This document shows positions 1-8,727 of a DNA stretch of 37,440 bases, one piece after another. The stretch comes from Lentisphaeria bacterium (lineage in GTDB: Bacteria; Verrucomicrobiota; Lentisphaeria; Victivallales; UBA1829). The position numbers and the translations under genes are program-made. Positions within the stretch are counted from its first letter, which is position 1; every line of letters starts with the position of its first letter. Where the stretch lies: NCBI GenBank assembly GCA_017615635.1, contig JAFZZR010000019.1, forward strand, positions 1 through 37,440. Reading direction: 5' to 3'. A model generated the notes under the pieces. The model made no database searches and was not told the DNA's origin. It was given only the letters and a program-made list of their open reading frames with translations.

Positions 1-2
1 AC

Positions 3-110
3 CTCACGGAACGGCAGTTTAACAGTCTTCACACGGATTGTGAAGAACTGATTCGAATACTGGGATCTGCACAACTTACAATGAGAACAAAAATTCAGAA
101 AGGGCTGTAA
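3..110 (+). CDS. C-terminal end of a four-helix-bundle (IVS/S23-like) protein, cut by the window edge
   Basis: The frame is open from the window start to TAA at 108-110 and encodes about 35 residues: [20 protein letters not shown], then a short basic tail. The pattern 'LTE-x-x-F/Y-N-x-L-x-x-D-C-x-E-L-I-R-I/L-L' is typical of the last helix of the four-helix-bundle family related to the 23S rRNA intervening-sequence protein and to Avd. The stop lies 2 nt before the ATG of the following pilin, so the two are probably co-transcribed. The upstream part is outside the window, so whether the gene is intact cannot be judged. A near copy of this tail occurs at 1384-1480, where it is clearly broken. 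Family assignment rests on one helix and is an inference. Confidence 0.55.
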   Translation, partial: LTERQFNSLHTDCEELIRILGSAQLTMRTKIQKGL

Positions 111-187
111 TCATGATGACGAACCGGGAATCTGCATTAAGAACCTCATACCTCATACCTCATACCTCATACCTGAAGCGATTCACG
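13..187 (+). repeat. Segmental duplication, copy 1 (four-helix-bundle tail + 7-bp repeat + pilin start)
   Basis: This stretch is almost identical to 1384-1557. The differences are a few substitutions and a 1-bp indel within the loop of a small hairpin (CTTCAC...GTGAAG). The similarity starts abruptly at GGCAGTTTAACAG in both copies and drops to ordinary paralogue level just after the pilin codons for K-R-F-T. Confidence 0.9.
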
Positions 188-892
188 CTGATCGAGCTTC
201 TGGTGGTCATCGCCATCATCGCCGTGCTGGCGGGCATGCTGCTGCCTTCGCTGGGAAAGGCCAAGGAAAGCGGAATATCCGTATCGTGCAAGGGCAATTT
301 GAGATCGCTGGGGATCGGATTCTTCATGTATGCGCATGATTACCAAGATTATCTGATGAGCGCGAATTTCAATGGCTCCTCGATACAGTGGTACGGCATG
401 ATGCAGAGACTGTACATACAGAACACCATGACTTTCTGGTGTCCGAAATATTCCCGTAATGTGCCCGATCTGACGAAGGATTCCGCCATTCCGCACCAGC
501 TGTCGTACGGGTTGAACTGGACCACATTCGGGTATACCAATACCAGCCCTTACGGCAGCGAAACAATGATCGGAAGAAGTCAGGTGAAAGCGCAGCAGAT
601 CGACCGCTTCTCCACCAGCAAAAACCTGGCCGTCATCGCGGATACGATGGGGCGTCTTGTCCCGGGTAAGGAGAATCTGACCAATTCCTTCTATTTCAGC
701 TTTCAGAGCTCGGATGCGGATCACGATCCCCTGGCTTTTTCCACCATTTACCGGACGCACAACGAGAAAGCCAATTTTCTCATGTATCCCGGCAATGTCA
801 TAGATGTCGGCTCGGAAATGAAGGGCAATCAGAAAAAGTACACCAATCCGGCAAGAAAAGAATCTTCGCCATTCAATCTGATGGACCGCTGA
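113..892 (+). CDS. Type II secretion/type IV pilin-like pseudopilin, copy 1
   Basis: The 259-residue protein begins with an unusual leader of about 23 residues that contains [11 protein letters not shown] and ends in K-R. It is followed by the class III prepilin motif [14 protein letters not shown] and [10 protein letters not shown]. Residue -1 before the mature F is R, not the usual G. The hydrophobic helix should anchor it in the inner membrane or pack it into a pseudopilus, and the rest is a periplasmic globular domain. A degenerate H-X9-DG element is present near the C-terminus as [12 protein letters not shown]. An AGAAAGGG ribosome-binding site lies 8 nt before the ATG. The TSYL leader is encoded by a 7-bp tandem repeat. 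Downstream, 51 nt away, is the truncated GH28 gene. The closest paralogue is the pilin at 1483-2265. Confidence 0.9.
   Translation: MMTNRESALRTSYLIPHTSYLKRFTLIELLVVIAIIAVLAGMLLPSLGKAKESGISVSCKGNLRSLGIGFFMYAHDYQDYLMSANFNGSSIQWYGMMQRLYIQNTMTFWCPKYSRNVPDLTKDSAIPHQLSYGLNWTTFGYTNTSPYGSETMIGRSQVKAQQIDRFSTSKNLAVIADTMGRLVPGKENLTNSFYFSFQSSDADHDPLAFSTIYRTHNEKANFLMYPGNVIDVGSEMKGNQKKYTNPARKESSPFNLMDR
143..174 (+). repeat. 7-bp tandem repeat (ACCTCAT), 4.6 copies, inside the pilin leader
   Basis: Four full copies of ACCTCAT plus ACCT. Three units make 21 bp, so translation repeats every seven residues (TSYLIPH). One unit more or less changes the reading frame between the ATG and the pilin helix. Confidence 0.95.
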
Positions 893-943
893 CGACGGGA
901 TCACCGCCTGTTATGAACAAACATCGAAGGTAAATTCCAAGCC

Positions 944-1393
944 ATGAACAACGTAAAAAACTTTGGAGCGGTCGGGGACGGTTGCGCCGATGACACGGCC
1001 GCCGTCCAGGCTGCGATCGATGCCGGCGGCATGGTCTGTTTTCCTCCGGGTACGTATCGCTGCGGGACCCTGTACCTGAAATCTAACGGCGGGCTTCACC
1101 TGGAGGCGGACGCGGTCCTGCTGGCCAGTCCTGATAAAGAAGATTACAATGCCGATGATTTCTGCGTGCAGAATGCCGTATTCTCCAAAGACATGGTGTC
1201 CGGTGCCCATTTCATCGTGGCCGTAGGGCAGGAAAACATCACCATCGAGGGACCGGGGCGGATCGACGGCAATCGGGCCGTGTTCTACGAGCCGCCGGAG
1301 GACTGGAGAAATATCTGGCGCAATCCCATCGAATGGCGTCCCGCGCAGATGATTTTTCTCTGCGAATGCGTCAATGTCCGCGTGGCAGTTTAA
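944..1393 (+). pseudogene. GH28 polygalacturonase-like gene, truncated after 149 codons
   Basis: The N-terminus NNVKNFGAVGDGCADDTAA-VQAAID and the later PPGTYRCGTLYLKSN, the L-x-L-E-A-D-A-V-L-L-A-S stretch and I-T-I-E-G-P-G-R-I-D-G-N are the classic start of a family 28 polygalacturonase or pectate-lyase-like beta-helix. Intact members are usually over 400 residues and carry the catalytic aspartates downstream of this point. The frame ends at R-V-A-V-stop exactly where the duplicated segment (from 1384) begins, so all catalytic residues are missing. No signal peptide is visible. It follows pilin copy 1 by 51 nt, matching the pilin-then-enzyme order seen elsewhere in the window. The rest of the gene is not found downstream. 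A non-functional remnant is most likely. Confidence 0.85.
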
Positions 1394-1480
1394 CAGTCTT
1401 CACGCAATTGTGAAGAACTGATTCGAATACTGGGATCCGCACAACTTACAATGAGAACAAAAATTCAGAAAGGGCTGTAA
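1387..1480 (+). pseudogene. Frameshifted fragment of the four-helix-bundle C-terminus
   Basis: This is the copy of positions 17-110. It lacks the codons before Q-F-N-S-L and has lost one base between CTTCAC and ATTGTG, so the frame of the first part no longer connects to the E-E-L-I-R-I-L part. It can no longer be a functional protein end. It remains as the 5' leader of pilin copy 2 and keeps the AAAGGG ribosome-binding site. Confidence 0.75.
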
Positions 1481-1482
1481 TC

Positions 1483-2265
1483 ATGATGACGAACCGGGGA
1501 TCTGCATTAAGAACCTCATACCTCATACCTCATACCTCATACCTGAAGCGATTCACTCTGATCGAACTCCTCGTCGTCATCGCCATCATCGCGATCCTGG
1601 CGGGCATGCTGCTGCCCTCTCTCGGGAAGGCCCGGGAAAGCGGGTTGTCGGTGTCGTGCAAGGGCAATTTGAAATCGCTGGGGATCGGTTTCTTCATGTA
1701 TTCCAATGATTACAATGACTATTTGATGTGCGCGAATTTTGCAGGCACAAAATATCGCTGGTTCAGCATGATGCAGGACTTGTATCTGCGGGACAGCATG
1801 GTATTCTGGTGCCCGAAATATTCCCGCAAAGTAGGAAAACTGATAGATGAGGATTCCTCGGTGGTCAATCAGATCTCATACGGGCTGAATTATACGACAT
1901 TCGGGTACACCAACGCACAGGTGTACGGATCGGAGACAATGATTGCGCGAAGTCAGGTTACAAGAACACAAATCGGACGATTCTCCTCCAGCAATAATCT
2001 GGTCGTTATCGCAGACACGATGGGCCGCCTTGTCCCGGGCAAGGAAAACCTGACCAACTCCTTCTTCTTCAGTTACGAAGATTCGAACGCAGATCATGAT
2101 CCCCTGGCTTTTTCCACCATTTACCGGACGCACAACGAGAAAGCCAATTTTCTCATGTATCCCGGCAATGTCATAGATGTCGGCTCGGAAATGAAGGGCA
2201 ATCAGAAAAAATACACCAATCCGGCAAGAGCGGGATCCGCGCCGTTCCGGTTGGCAGACCGCTGA
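1483..2265 (+). CDS. Type II secretion/type IV pilin-like pseudopilin, copy 2
   Basis: A 260-residue paralogue of the pilin at 113-892 with the same [11 protein letters not shown] leader, K-R before [14 protein letters not shown], and the variant H-X9-PG element. Conservation along the pair is uneven: the leader and 5' flank are almost identical, the centre is clearly diverged in both DNA and protein, and 113 bases near the 3' end (2098-2210 against 725-837) are identical. It is followed after 31 nt by the TIM-barrel hydrolase gene at 2297, probably as an operon. The residue before the mature F is R, not G. Expected location is the inner membrane/periplasm. Confidence 0.9.
   Translation: MMTNRGSALRTSYLIPHTSYLKRFTLIELLVVIAIIAILAGMLLPSLGKARESGLSVSCKGNLKSLGIGFFMYSNDYNDYLMCANFAGTKYRWFSMMQDLYLRDSMVFWCPKYSRKVGKLIDEDSSVVNQISYGLNYTTFGYTNAQVYGSETMIARSQVTRTQIGRFSSSNNLVVIADTMGRLVPGKENLTNSFFFSYEDSNADHDPLAFSTIYRTHNEKANFLMYPGNVIDVGSEMKGNQKKYTNPARAGSAPFRLADR
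1513..1544 (+). repeat. 7-bp tandem repeat (ACCTCAT), second copy
   Basis: Same four full units plus ACCT as at 143-174, again in the pilin leader. The copy number is unchanged between the duplicates. Confidence 0.95.
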
Positions 2266-2296
2266 CGGCGGAACCGGGAAAGGAGAGTTGATCATC

Positions 2297-4387
2297 ATGT
2301 TCAGGAAGGCTTTTATCGCGGTGTTGTCCGCTGCCCTGTTTTCCATGACGGGAACGGCCGGAGAACAGGATCCTGCGGCATCGGACGGGAACGTGGTTCA
2401 ATCCTCTTCCGAGGAGGTCTCCGCCGCGGATATGCTGGAAGAGGTGAAAGACGGTACGTTCAAAGGCATCACGGGGAAATACGAAGTTTCCGCCGATCAT
2501 CCCGCCGGCGGGACGTACTGCATGAGCCAGGGCGATGAGTCGGAGCAGGAATCCATTGCTTCCACGGGCGTGATCCCGGTCAAGCCGAACACGACGTATC
2601 AGCTTCAGGTCCATGCCCGCAACAACCTCCCGCTGGGAAACGTGATTTTCGGATTCGGACAGAGCCGGGCCGCCGACAAGTTCAAGATCACCAGTCATGT
2701 GGAGTGGGGATGGACCCAGCTGCCCTGCAACATGCCGGAATGGAAACCCTGCGTTGTCCGTTTTACGACGTTCCCGGAAACACGCGGAGTGAGGATCTTT
2801 TTCAAGGTTTCGAATGGCGGTACGGGGAAAGCCTGGTGGGACAAGCTGGTTCTTACGGAAGTGAACGATAAAACGCCCGCCGTCATATTCCAGCCGTTCC
2901 CCCTGTGGGCATCCTGGACGGATATCCCGACCATGACCGGGAGACGGAATCCCGAGAGTTCGAATATGGAATGGGTGGAGCAGAAGGCGGAACAGACCCC
3001 GCTTCAGCTGACGTGCAACGCCTTTGTCCCTGCGGATGCGGAGATCACGCTTTCCGTATCGCGTGCGGGCAAAACCGTATTCGAACAGAGTCGGAAAGCT
3101 TCGGAAAAACTGGCGTTCGTTCTTCCGCTGGAGTCCTGGCCCGCGGGAAAATATCTGGTGCGGGCATCCGCCGCTTCCGACGGGAAAGAGCTTTGCTCTC
3201 AGGAGAAGATCCTCTGGCGGCAGGTGTCTCTCCCGGAAGAAAAACCGGAGCCGGTCCGGCAGGTTTCCACTCTTCCCGGACGCCTGCGCGCGGTCAACGG
3301 AAAACCGTTCTGCATGATCTATTATTCGCATTTTCCGGCCATGCACATCCGCCCGGATTTCACGGAATATCCGGATATGGAAGATCTTCTGCAGACCGCG
3401 AAACGGCAGCTGGGCGTGAATATCCTTTCGGTCATTTCCTACGGTCCGGCCCCGAGCCTGAAACTGCCGCGGGAAGAGTATCTGCCGAAAGCCGTAGAAT
3501 ACTATTCGGAGCAGTACCTCAAGCAGCTGGATTTCTGCCGGGAGCACGGTATGTACGGAACGGCGTCCCTCCACATGGGCAGTTCTCTGTCTCCCCGGGG
3601 AAAGATCGACTGCGAACTGATCCGCGAAGTGGTGCGGCGGATCAAGGATCATCCCGCTCTTCTTGGCTACGGATACGATGAGCCGGATGTTCGGAAAATC
3701 ACGCCGGAAGAGATCCTGGAAATGTACCGTGCGGTCAAGTCGGAAGATACTGCCCATCCGGTGACCGTCAATCTTTGCAACAAGGCGCTCTTCCGCCAGT
3801 TCGTTCCGGGAACGGATGTCGCTTCCTTCGACAACTATCCCTATCCTCACTCCGATCTGCGGTCGTGGCGGCAGTTCTCGATGGAGATTCTGGCGGCGAA
3901 ACCGGAGGCTCCGTTCAACATCTATCTGCAGACCTTCCAGTACAGCTATGCGGATGTGCCGACGAACGAATTCATCTATGCGGAGTTCATCCTGAGCCTG
4001 ATCGACGGCTCCCGCTCTCTGCTCTTCTACAGCTGGAACGAAAGGGCCAAAAGCGGCGGCCACTGCCTGATCGTGCACCCGGAAATGCAGGCCGCGGCCA
4101 GACTGGCGGCGGAGCATGGAAGACGGCTGACGGAACGGCTTTTCACGGCGCAGCCTGTCTCCGTCAAACTGGATGCGTCTCCGGATATCGCGTATCAGCT
4201 TTATCATGGAACGGATCAAGATCTTCTTTTAGCTGTCAATATATCCAGAGCGGAAGACGCATTTCTCCGCCTGGATTTTCCGGATAAAAAGCAGTTGTCC
4301 GATGCGCTGGATCCGGCGTGGACCTGGAAGCCCGGGGAAAAGGTCGTCCTGAAGCCGTATCAGACGCTGATCGTGAGCATCCGGTGA
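2297..4387 (+). CDS. Secreted TIM-barrel glycoside hydrolase-like protein
   Basis: A 696-residue protein with an N-terminal signal peptide ([21 protein letters not shown]). Residues about 40-200 look like a jelly-roll carbohydrate-binding domain ([12 protein letters not shown] near the start, W-W-D-K-L-V-L-T-E at the end). A TIM-barrel region follows from about residue 330, with [13 protein letters not shown] near 452-464, where the glutamate resembles the acid/base of clan-A glycosidases. [16 protein letters not shown] lies further on, and a short beta-domain closes the protein. The ATG at 2297 is chosen because GGAG lies 11 nt before it; a TTG at 2288 is too close to that site. The family number and substrate cannot be set from sequence alone. 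It follows pilin copy 2 by 31 nt, so a paired role is likely. Confidence 0.75.
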   Translation: MFRKAFIAVLSAALFSMTGTAGEQDPAASDGNVVQSSSEEVSAADMLEEVKDGTFKGITGKYEVSADHPAGGTYCMSQGDESEQESIASTGVIPVKPNTTYQLQVHARNNLPLGNVIFGFGQSRAADKFKITSHVEWGWTQLPCNMPEWKPCVVRFTTFPETRGVRIFFKVSNGGTGKAWWDKLVLTEVNDKTPAVIFQPFPLWASWTDIPTMTGRRNPESSNMEWVEQKAEQTPLQLTCNAFVPADAEITLSVSRAGKTVFEQSRKASEKLAFVLPLESWPAGKYLVRASAASDGKELCSQEKILWRQVSLPEEKPEPVRQVSTLPGRLRAVNGKPFCMIYYSHFPAMHIRPDFTEYPDMEDLLQTAKRQLGVNILSVISYGPAPSLKLPREEYLPKAVEYYSEQYLKQLDFCREHGMYGTASLHMGSSLSPRGKIDCELIREVVRRIKDHPALLGYGYDEPDVRKITPEEILEMYRAVKSEDTAHPVTVNLCNKALFRQFVPGTDVASFDNYPYPHSDLRSWRQFSMEILAAKPEAPFNIYLQTFQYSYADVPTNEFIYAEFILSLIDGSRSLLFYSWNERAKSGGHCLIVHPEMQAAARLAAEHGRRLTERLFTAQPVSVKLDASPDIAYQLYHGTDQDLLLAVNISRAEDAFLRLDFPDKKQLSDALDPAWTWKPGEKVVLKPYQTLIVSIR

Positions 4388-4442
4388 GCCATGGATGAAA
4401 AAGATTCAGACAGGAAACCATAAAAGAACAGGAGAAAAAATC

Positions 4443-5105
4443 ATGAAAAAAAGATCGTTGTTCACACTGATCGAACTGCTGGTCGTCATTGCCATCATTG
4501 CCGTTCTGGCGGGCATGCTTCTGCCTGCTTTGGGGAAGGCGAAGGGGGTTGCACTGGACGCCAGCTGCTGCTCCAACCTGAAGCAGATCGGACTGGCGTA
4601 CCAGATGTATCTGGATGACAACAACAACGGCTGCATGAGCGTCAACAAGAATTACGGCGCGAACGGGCAGACCTGGGGGCTGCTGATGTACAGCAGACTG
4701 GGATATCTGAAGGATCTGCAGGTCTACGTTTGTCCCAGCGAGCAGGGCAGGGTGCCGTTCGACAGCAAAACCATGAGTTTCGGACATGAGTTCTCCAGCT
4801 ACGGGCACAATCTGGAATACAACTACAAGAATCTGAAGAATGTCAACGGCGGCTCGGCCCTGAAGCATCCCTCCTCGGTCATGATATTCGGCGATACGGT
4901 GGCGAGCCATTTCTGGATCCCCAAGGCGGAGATCGGGCTCGGCACACAGGCTTACTTCAGTGCCGCGGAGAATCCCAATGCGTTCGGCTGGCGGCACAGC
5001 CGGCTCACCACGAATCTCGTCATGATGGACGGGCATGCTGCGCCCACCCAGTACGTGTACAAGGACGGAGTCAACAGCAGTTACAGCAACCCGTGCTGCA
5101 AATAA
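4443..5105 (+). CDS. Type II secretion/type IV pilin-like pseudopilin
   Basis: A 220-residue protein starting [20 protein letters not shown], with [11 protein letters not shown] after the helix and an H-X10-DGH element near the C-terminus ([14 protein letters not shown]). The start at 4443 has GGAG 8 nt upstream. An in-frame ATG at 4395 would give a longer, less typical leader. The short basic leader is normal, but the residue before F is L rather than G. It sits between the hydrolase gene (55 nt upstream) and the DUF4838 gene (23 nt downstream), so it is probably the partner of the latter. Confidence 0.9.
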   Translation: MKKRSLFTLIELLVVIAIIAVLAGMLLPALGKAKGVALDASCCSNLKQIGLAYQMYLDDNNNGCMSVNKNYGANGQTWGLLMYSRLGYLKDLQVYVCPSEQGRVPFDSKTMSFGHEFSSYGHNLEYNYKNLKNVNGGSALKHPSSVMIFGDTVASHFWIPKAEIGLGTQAYFSAAENPNAFGWRHSRLTTNLVMMDGHAAPTQYVYKDGVNSSYSNPCCK

Positions 5106-5128
5106 CGACACTCACAGGAGGATTTTTC

Positions 5129-7228
5129 ATGAACTTTCTTGCAATGCTGATTTCGATTGCGATGGCCTTCCCGGTCCAGCCTGACTTCATTCCCGTCCAG
5201 GATGGCGAAGCCAAAGCCTCCATCGTTCTGCCGGAAAATCCCTCGGAGGATCTGCAGTACGCAGCCTCGGAACTTCAGGATTTCGTAGTCCGCATGAGCG
5301 GCGCGAAGCTGCCGGTGGGAACGGATCCCGGAGTCGCCAATCCTATTTTCATAGGATTCGATGCGGACAAGCTGGAAGACGATCAGATACGGATCGTCTG
5401 CGACGGAAAAAGCCTGCGTCTGGATGGCGGCGGCCGGTTCGGCACGCTTCAGGCGGTCTATGCGTTTCTGCGCGATCAGGGCGTTTTCTGGCCGTTCATG
5501 GATGAAATGTGGCTGGAGATCCCGTCCCGGAAAACTATTACGGTCAAGGAACAGGACGTGACCATGAAGCCCTTCTTCTCCAATCGGACGATCCACTCCT
5601 TCCCGAAGGATCACGACCGTCTGTTCCACTGGATGGCGTTCAACGGCTGGAAATATCGTTCCCAGAATCCGCCGGGATACAATTTCCCGCGCACCATGCT
5701 GGCCCGCGGCATCCAGCCCCGTTTCGGGACGCACTCCTGGGCGTTCTGGAGCGGACGCAAGGCCCTGAACGAACATATCGAGTGGAATCCGCTGCTGGAC
5801 GGCAAGCGCACGCCTCCGCCGTTGCAGGGACCGCCCTGGTGGCAGCACTCCCAGATGTGCATCGGCAATGCGGAACTCCGAAAGCACATTCTCGGCAACA
5901 TGCTGGATTATCTGAAGAAGCATCCCGACATGAAGACCCTGCCGCTGGAGGCCAACGACGGCGGCGGCTACTGCGAGTGCGAGATCTGCAAAGCGTACTG
6001 CGAAAACAGCAACGACCGCGTCTTCAAGTTCGCTTCGGAAATGGCGGAGGCCATTGCCAAAGAGCACCCGGATGTGACGATCCTGATCAACGGCTACGGG
6101 AATCATGAGAATCCGCCGCCGTTCCCCCTTCCGCGCAACCTCAATATCTCCGTTGCCTGGAACGACCGGAACTATGCCAAACCGCTCACCGATCCGGAGA
6201 ACAGGGAGTATTACGAACGGATCGAAAAGTGGGCGAAGCACGCCCCGGGTCAGGTCAACTCGCGGGAAATGGGCGTCAAGGTGTTTTACAAGGACTGGCT
6301 GCATCCCTTTGACGACGTTTTGGCCGAAGACGTGAAAACGTATGCAAAACTGAAGCTGAACGGCTTCTTCGCCGAAGGACTTTATCCCTCGCCCCTGACC
6401 GAATATCTGCGGAGCGAGTTCTGCCGGGATCCGTTCCAGGATCTCGAAAAACTGACCATTAAATTCTGCCGCGGCGTCTACGGCGAAGCGGCGGCGCCGT
6501 TCATGTTCGACTACTATCGCCTGCTGAACCGCCGGATCCGGGAGACCGGGAAGAATCTGGACGACATGGGCCGCATCGCCGAATATGCTGGCCCCATTGC
6601 GAAAGAGGGCATGGCGCTGCTGGAGCAGGCGGAAAAGGCCGCGGCGGCGGAGCCCCGGTTCCTGGCGCGCATCCGGTTCGAGAAGGCGGCCTTCGAAAAA
6701 CTGGTCCGGACGCCGGAAAACTGGTTCAGCTGCGAGAAGGATATCGTCACCGATGAGATCCGCGCCGCGAACAAGCTTTCGAACGGCGGATTCGAGCGTG
6801 ACTTCGAAGACGTGGACCGCAATGTGGTGGATTATCCGGGGCAGGGGAAATTCAAATTCAGCATTGACAACGACGCATACCAGGGGAAAAAGTCCGGCTG
6901 CATCACGGTCGTCGAACCCGGTTGGGGACGCATGATCATGACGGCGAAGAACCTCGATCCCAATAAGAAGTATGCGGTCCTGGCTGCGGTCAAAACCGTC
7001 GACGGCGCGGACATGGTCCACATCTGGTACGGGGCGAAAGGCGAACGGGCCAGCCTCTACCGCATGGGCAGCACGGACGGCAAGTGGTATCGCGCGGCTT
7101 TCCGGGATATCGCCGTGCCGCAGGGCGAATTGTCCGTCTATCTGACGCTGCACACGGATCCGAAGAAGGGACGGGTGCTGTTCGATGACGTGATCATCGT
7201 CGAGCAGGATCTTCTTCCCCCGCGGTGA
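5129..7228 (+). CDS. DUF4838 domain protein, secreted glycoside-hydrolase-like
   Basis: A 699-residue protein with a short signal peptide (MNFLAMLISIAMAFP). Residues about 30-130 resemble the alpha/beta N-terminal domain found before GH20/GH67 catalytic barrels (LQYAASELQDFVVRMSGAKL). The centre matches the DUF4838 pattern, including LEANDGGGYCECEICK near residue 270-285 with paired cysteines. From about residue 545 (LSNGGFERDFED) a carbohydrate-binding-like jelly roll closes the protein. AGGAGG lies 7 nt before the ATG. Proteins of this kind are found in polysaccharide-degradation loci, but the substrate is not known. It is coupled to the pilin gene 23 nt upstream and converges with the hydrolase gene at 7236. 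Confidence 0.8.
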   Translation: MNFLAMLISIAMAFPVQPDFIPVQDGEAKASIVLPENPSEDLQYAASELQDFVVRMSGAKLPVGTDPGVANPIFIGFDADKLEDDQIRIVCDGKSLRLDGGGRFGTLQAVYAFLRDQGVFWPFMDEMWLEIPSRKTITVKEQDVTMKPFFSNRTIHSFPKDHDRLFHWMAFNGWKYRSQNPPGYNFPRTMLARGIQPRFGTHSWAFWSGRKALNEHIEWNPLLDGKRTPPPLQGPPWWQHSQMCIGNAELRKHILGNMLDYLKKHPDMKTLPLEANDGGGYCECEICKAYCENSNDRVFKFASEMAEAIAKEHPDVTILINGYGNHENPPPFPLPRNLNISVAWNDRNYAKPLTDPENREYYERIEKWAKHAPGQVNSREMGVKVFYKDWLHPFDDVLAEDVKTYAKLKLNGFFAEGLYPSPLTEYLRSEFCRDPFQDLEKLTIKFCRGVYGEAAAPFMFDYYRLLNRRIRETGKNLDDMGRIAEYAGPIAKEGMALLEQAEKAAAAEPRFLARIRFEKAAFEKLVRTPENWFSCEKDIVTDEIRAANKLSNGGFERDFEDVDRNVVDYPGQGKFKFSIDNDAYQGKKSGCITVVEPGWGRMIMTAKNLDPNKKYAVLAAVKTVDGADMVHIWYGAKGERASLYRMGSTDGKWYRAAFRDIAVPQGELSVYLTLHTDPKKGRVLFDDVIIVEQDLLPPR

Positions 7229-7235
7229 GGGGCGG

Positions 7236-8642
7236 TCACTTCACCGTGAACAGACGGGGTTTGACCGGGCGGAAACATCCGCAGACGGACCAGTTTTTCA
7301 GCGGTTCCTCCGGATCCGAAAAATCCACGGTCCAGACATCCCGGTAGATCCCGTCGCGAATAAGGCTTCGGATCTCCAGCTTGTCCGGCGCCGTCCAGCT
7401 GGCGTACGCCGCCACGGGATGAGGCAGTCCGTCCGTCAGCTGCAGGACGGAGTATTCGAAATGGCCGAAGCCCGCCCGGAGCTGTTCCTGTCCTTTCCCC
7501 GTAAGGAAGGTCAGGGCGCAGGAGTCCGCTCCGGTCGTGACTTTGCACTGACGGATCCCCGCGGCGTTTTCCCGGAAGCGGAAGCATGCGTGACGGGCGC
7601 AGCCCGGAGCAGGGGACGATGTTTCCGGGATCCGGATCCTCATGCCGGCGAGAACGTCCTGCAGTTCCTTCTGCGCGGCGGGATCCTCCGGCAGGGCTCC
7701 GGGCTGCAGATTCGGGAGCAGTTCCTCCCAGAACACGTTCAGAAGATTCTGCATGTCGCAGAGACACGAGGTTACGGCAATGCAGAGATCCTGATCCTCC
7801 AGCACGACGGCCAGCTGACCGGCGGCGCCATCTCCGCGGTATCCGTGCTGCGAGACCCAGAACTGATATCCGTATCCCTGCTTCCAGTCGGGCAGCTGAT
7901 TGGCGGAGTTGTCGGCCTGTTTTTCCGTGGCTTCCGCCAGGTAGTCCGGGGGCAGGATCTGTTTCCCGTTCCATTTCCCGTGCTGCAGCAGGAGCTGGGC
8001 GAACTTCGCCAGATCGTCCGTGGTCATATACAGTCCCCAGCCGCCCAGATTGATTCCGCCCGGACAGCTCTCCCAGATCCCCGGGACCATTTCCAGCGGT
8101 TCGAAGAGGCGCGGCATCAGATATTCCCGGACATTCTCGCCCGTGACTTTGCGTATGACCGCCGAGAGCATGTAGGTCGCTCCCGAATTGTAGGTGAAAC
8201 ACGTGCCCGGCTCCGTGTCCAGCGGCGAGGCCAGGAATGCCTCGGCGTAGTCCGGACGCCCGAACATGTACTTCGTGGCGCAGACGGTGTGGCCCGACCG
8301 CATGGTCAGAAGATCCCGGAGCGTGACGGTCCGCATGCGGGGATCGGTCACGACGGAATCGTATTCGGGAAAGAAGGAGATCAGTCTGTCGGAGATGTTC
8401 AGTCTTCCCTCTGCCTGGGCAAGGCCGACCGCGCAGGAGGTGAAGCTCTTGCTCAGGGAAAAGAGCTGATGCGGCGTATTGCGTTCATAAGGATCCAGCC
8501 AGCATTCCAGCACGGATTTCCCATGCCGCAGAAGGATGATGCTGTTCAGATACTCCAGCTCTCCCAGGCGCTTCATCATGCGCACCAGGGCGCCGGACGG
8601 GATTCCCGCCGATTCGGGCGTGCATTTCGAAAAAGGATTCAT
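7236..8642 (-). CDS. Serine hydrolase of the beta-lactamase/penicillin-binding (class C-like) family
   Basis: A 468-residue protein. The catalytic S-x-x-K is S62-L-S-K65 (LFSLSKSF), and the second motif is the tyrosine region TYNSGATYML near residue 153. LRDLLTMRSGH is also characteristic. No signal peptide is seen, so a cytoplasmic esterase or peptidase role is more likely than antibiotic resistance. A C-terminal beta-rich extension of about 130 residues follows the catalytic domain. The isomerase gene at 8728-9723 lies 85 nt upstream on the same strand and may be co-transcribed. The stop codon is 7 nt from the convergent DUF4838 stop. Confidence 0.85.
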   Translation of the reverse strand: MNPFSKCTPESAGIPSGALVRMMKRLGELEYLNSIILLRHGKSVLECWLDPYERNTPHQLFSLSKSFTSCAVGLAQAEGRLNISDRLISFFPEYDSVVTDPRMRTVTLRDLLTMRSGHTVCATKYMFGRPDYAEAFLASPLDTEPGTCFTYNSGATYMLSAVIRKVTGENVREYLMPRLFEPLEMVPGIWESCPGGINLGGWGLYMTTDDLAKFAQLLLQHGKWNGKQILPPDYLAEATEKQADNSANQLPDWKQGYGYQFWVSQHGYRGDGAAGQLAVVLEDQDLCIAVTSCLCDMQNLLNVFWEELLPNLQPGALPEDPAAQKELQDVLAGMRIRIPETSSPAPGCARHACFRFRENAAGIRQCKVTTGADSCALTFLTGKGQEQLRAGFGHFEYSVLQLTDGLPHPVAAYASWTAPDKLEIRSLIRDGIYRDVWTVDFSDPEEPLKNWSVCGCFRPVKPRLFTVK

Positions 8643-8727
8643 GGCAGTTTCCCAAAAATAGCAGCAGAGACCACTCTTTTCATCAGAGATCAGGTCTTTT
8701 CGGAGAAAAGCTCTTCAGCTCCTCAAA

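Larger units (their letters stand above)
1384..1557 (+). repeat. Segmental duplication, copy 2, fused into the GH28 gene
   Basis: Near-identical partner of 13-187. Its left edge (GGCAGTTTAAC) sits inside the GH28 reading frame and supplies that frame's stop codon. Confidence 0.9.

Noticed and set aside
2171..4219. Long minus-strand reading frame opposite the hydrolase gene
   Set aside because: Arginine-rich shadow of a GC-rich coding strand without family motifs. The same holds for the long opposite-strand frames at 5081-7153, 19255-21207, 25896-27992 and 34695-36539.
7236..8642. Antibiotic-resistance beta-lactamase
   Set aside because: It has the S-x-x-K fold but no signal peptide, and it lies beside a sugar isomerase gene; an esterase-like function is more likely.
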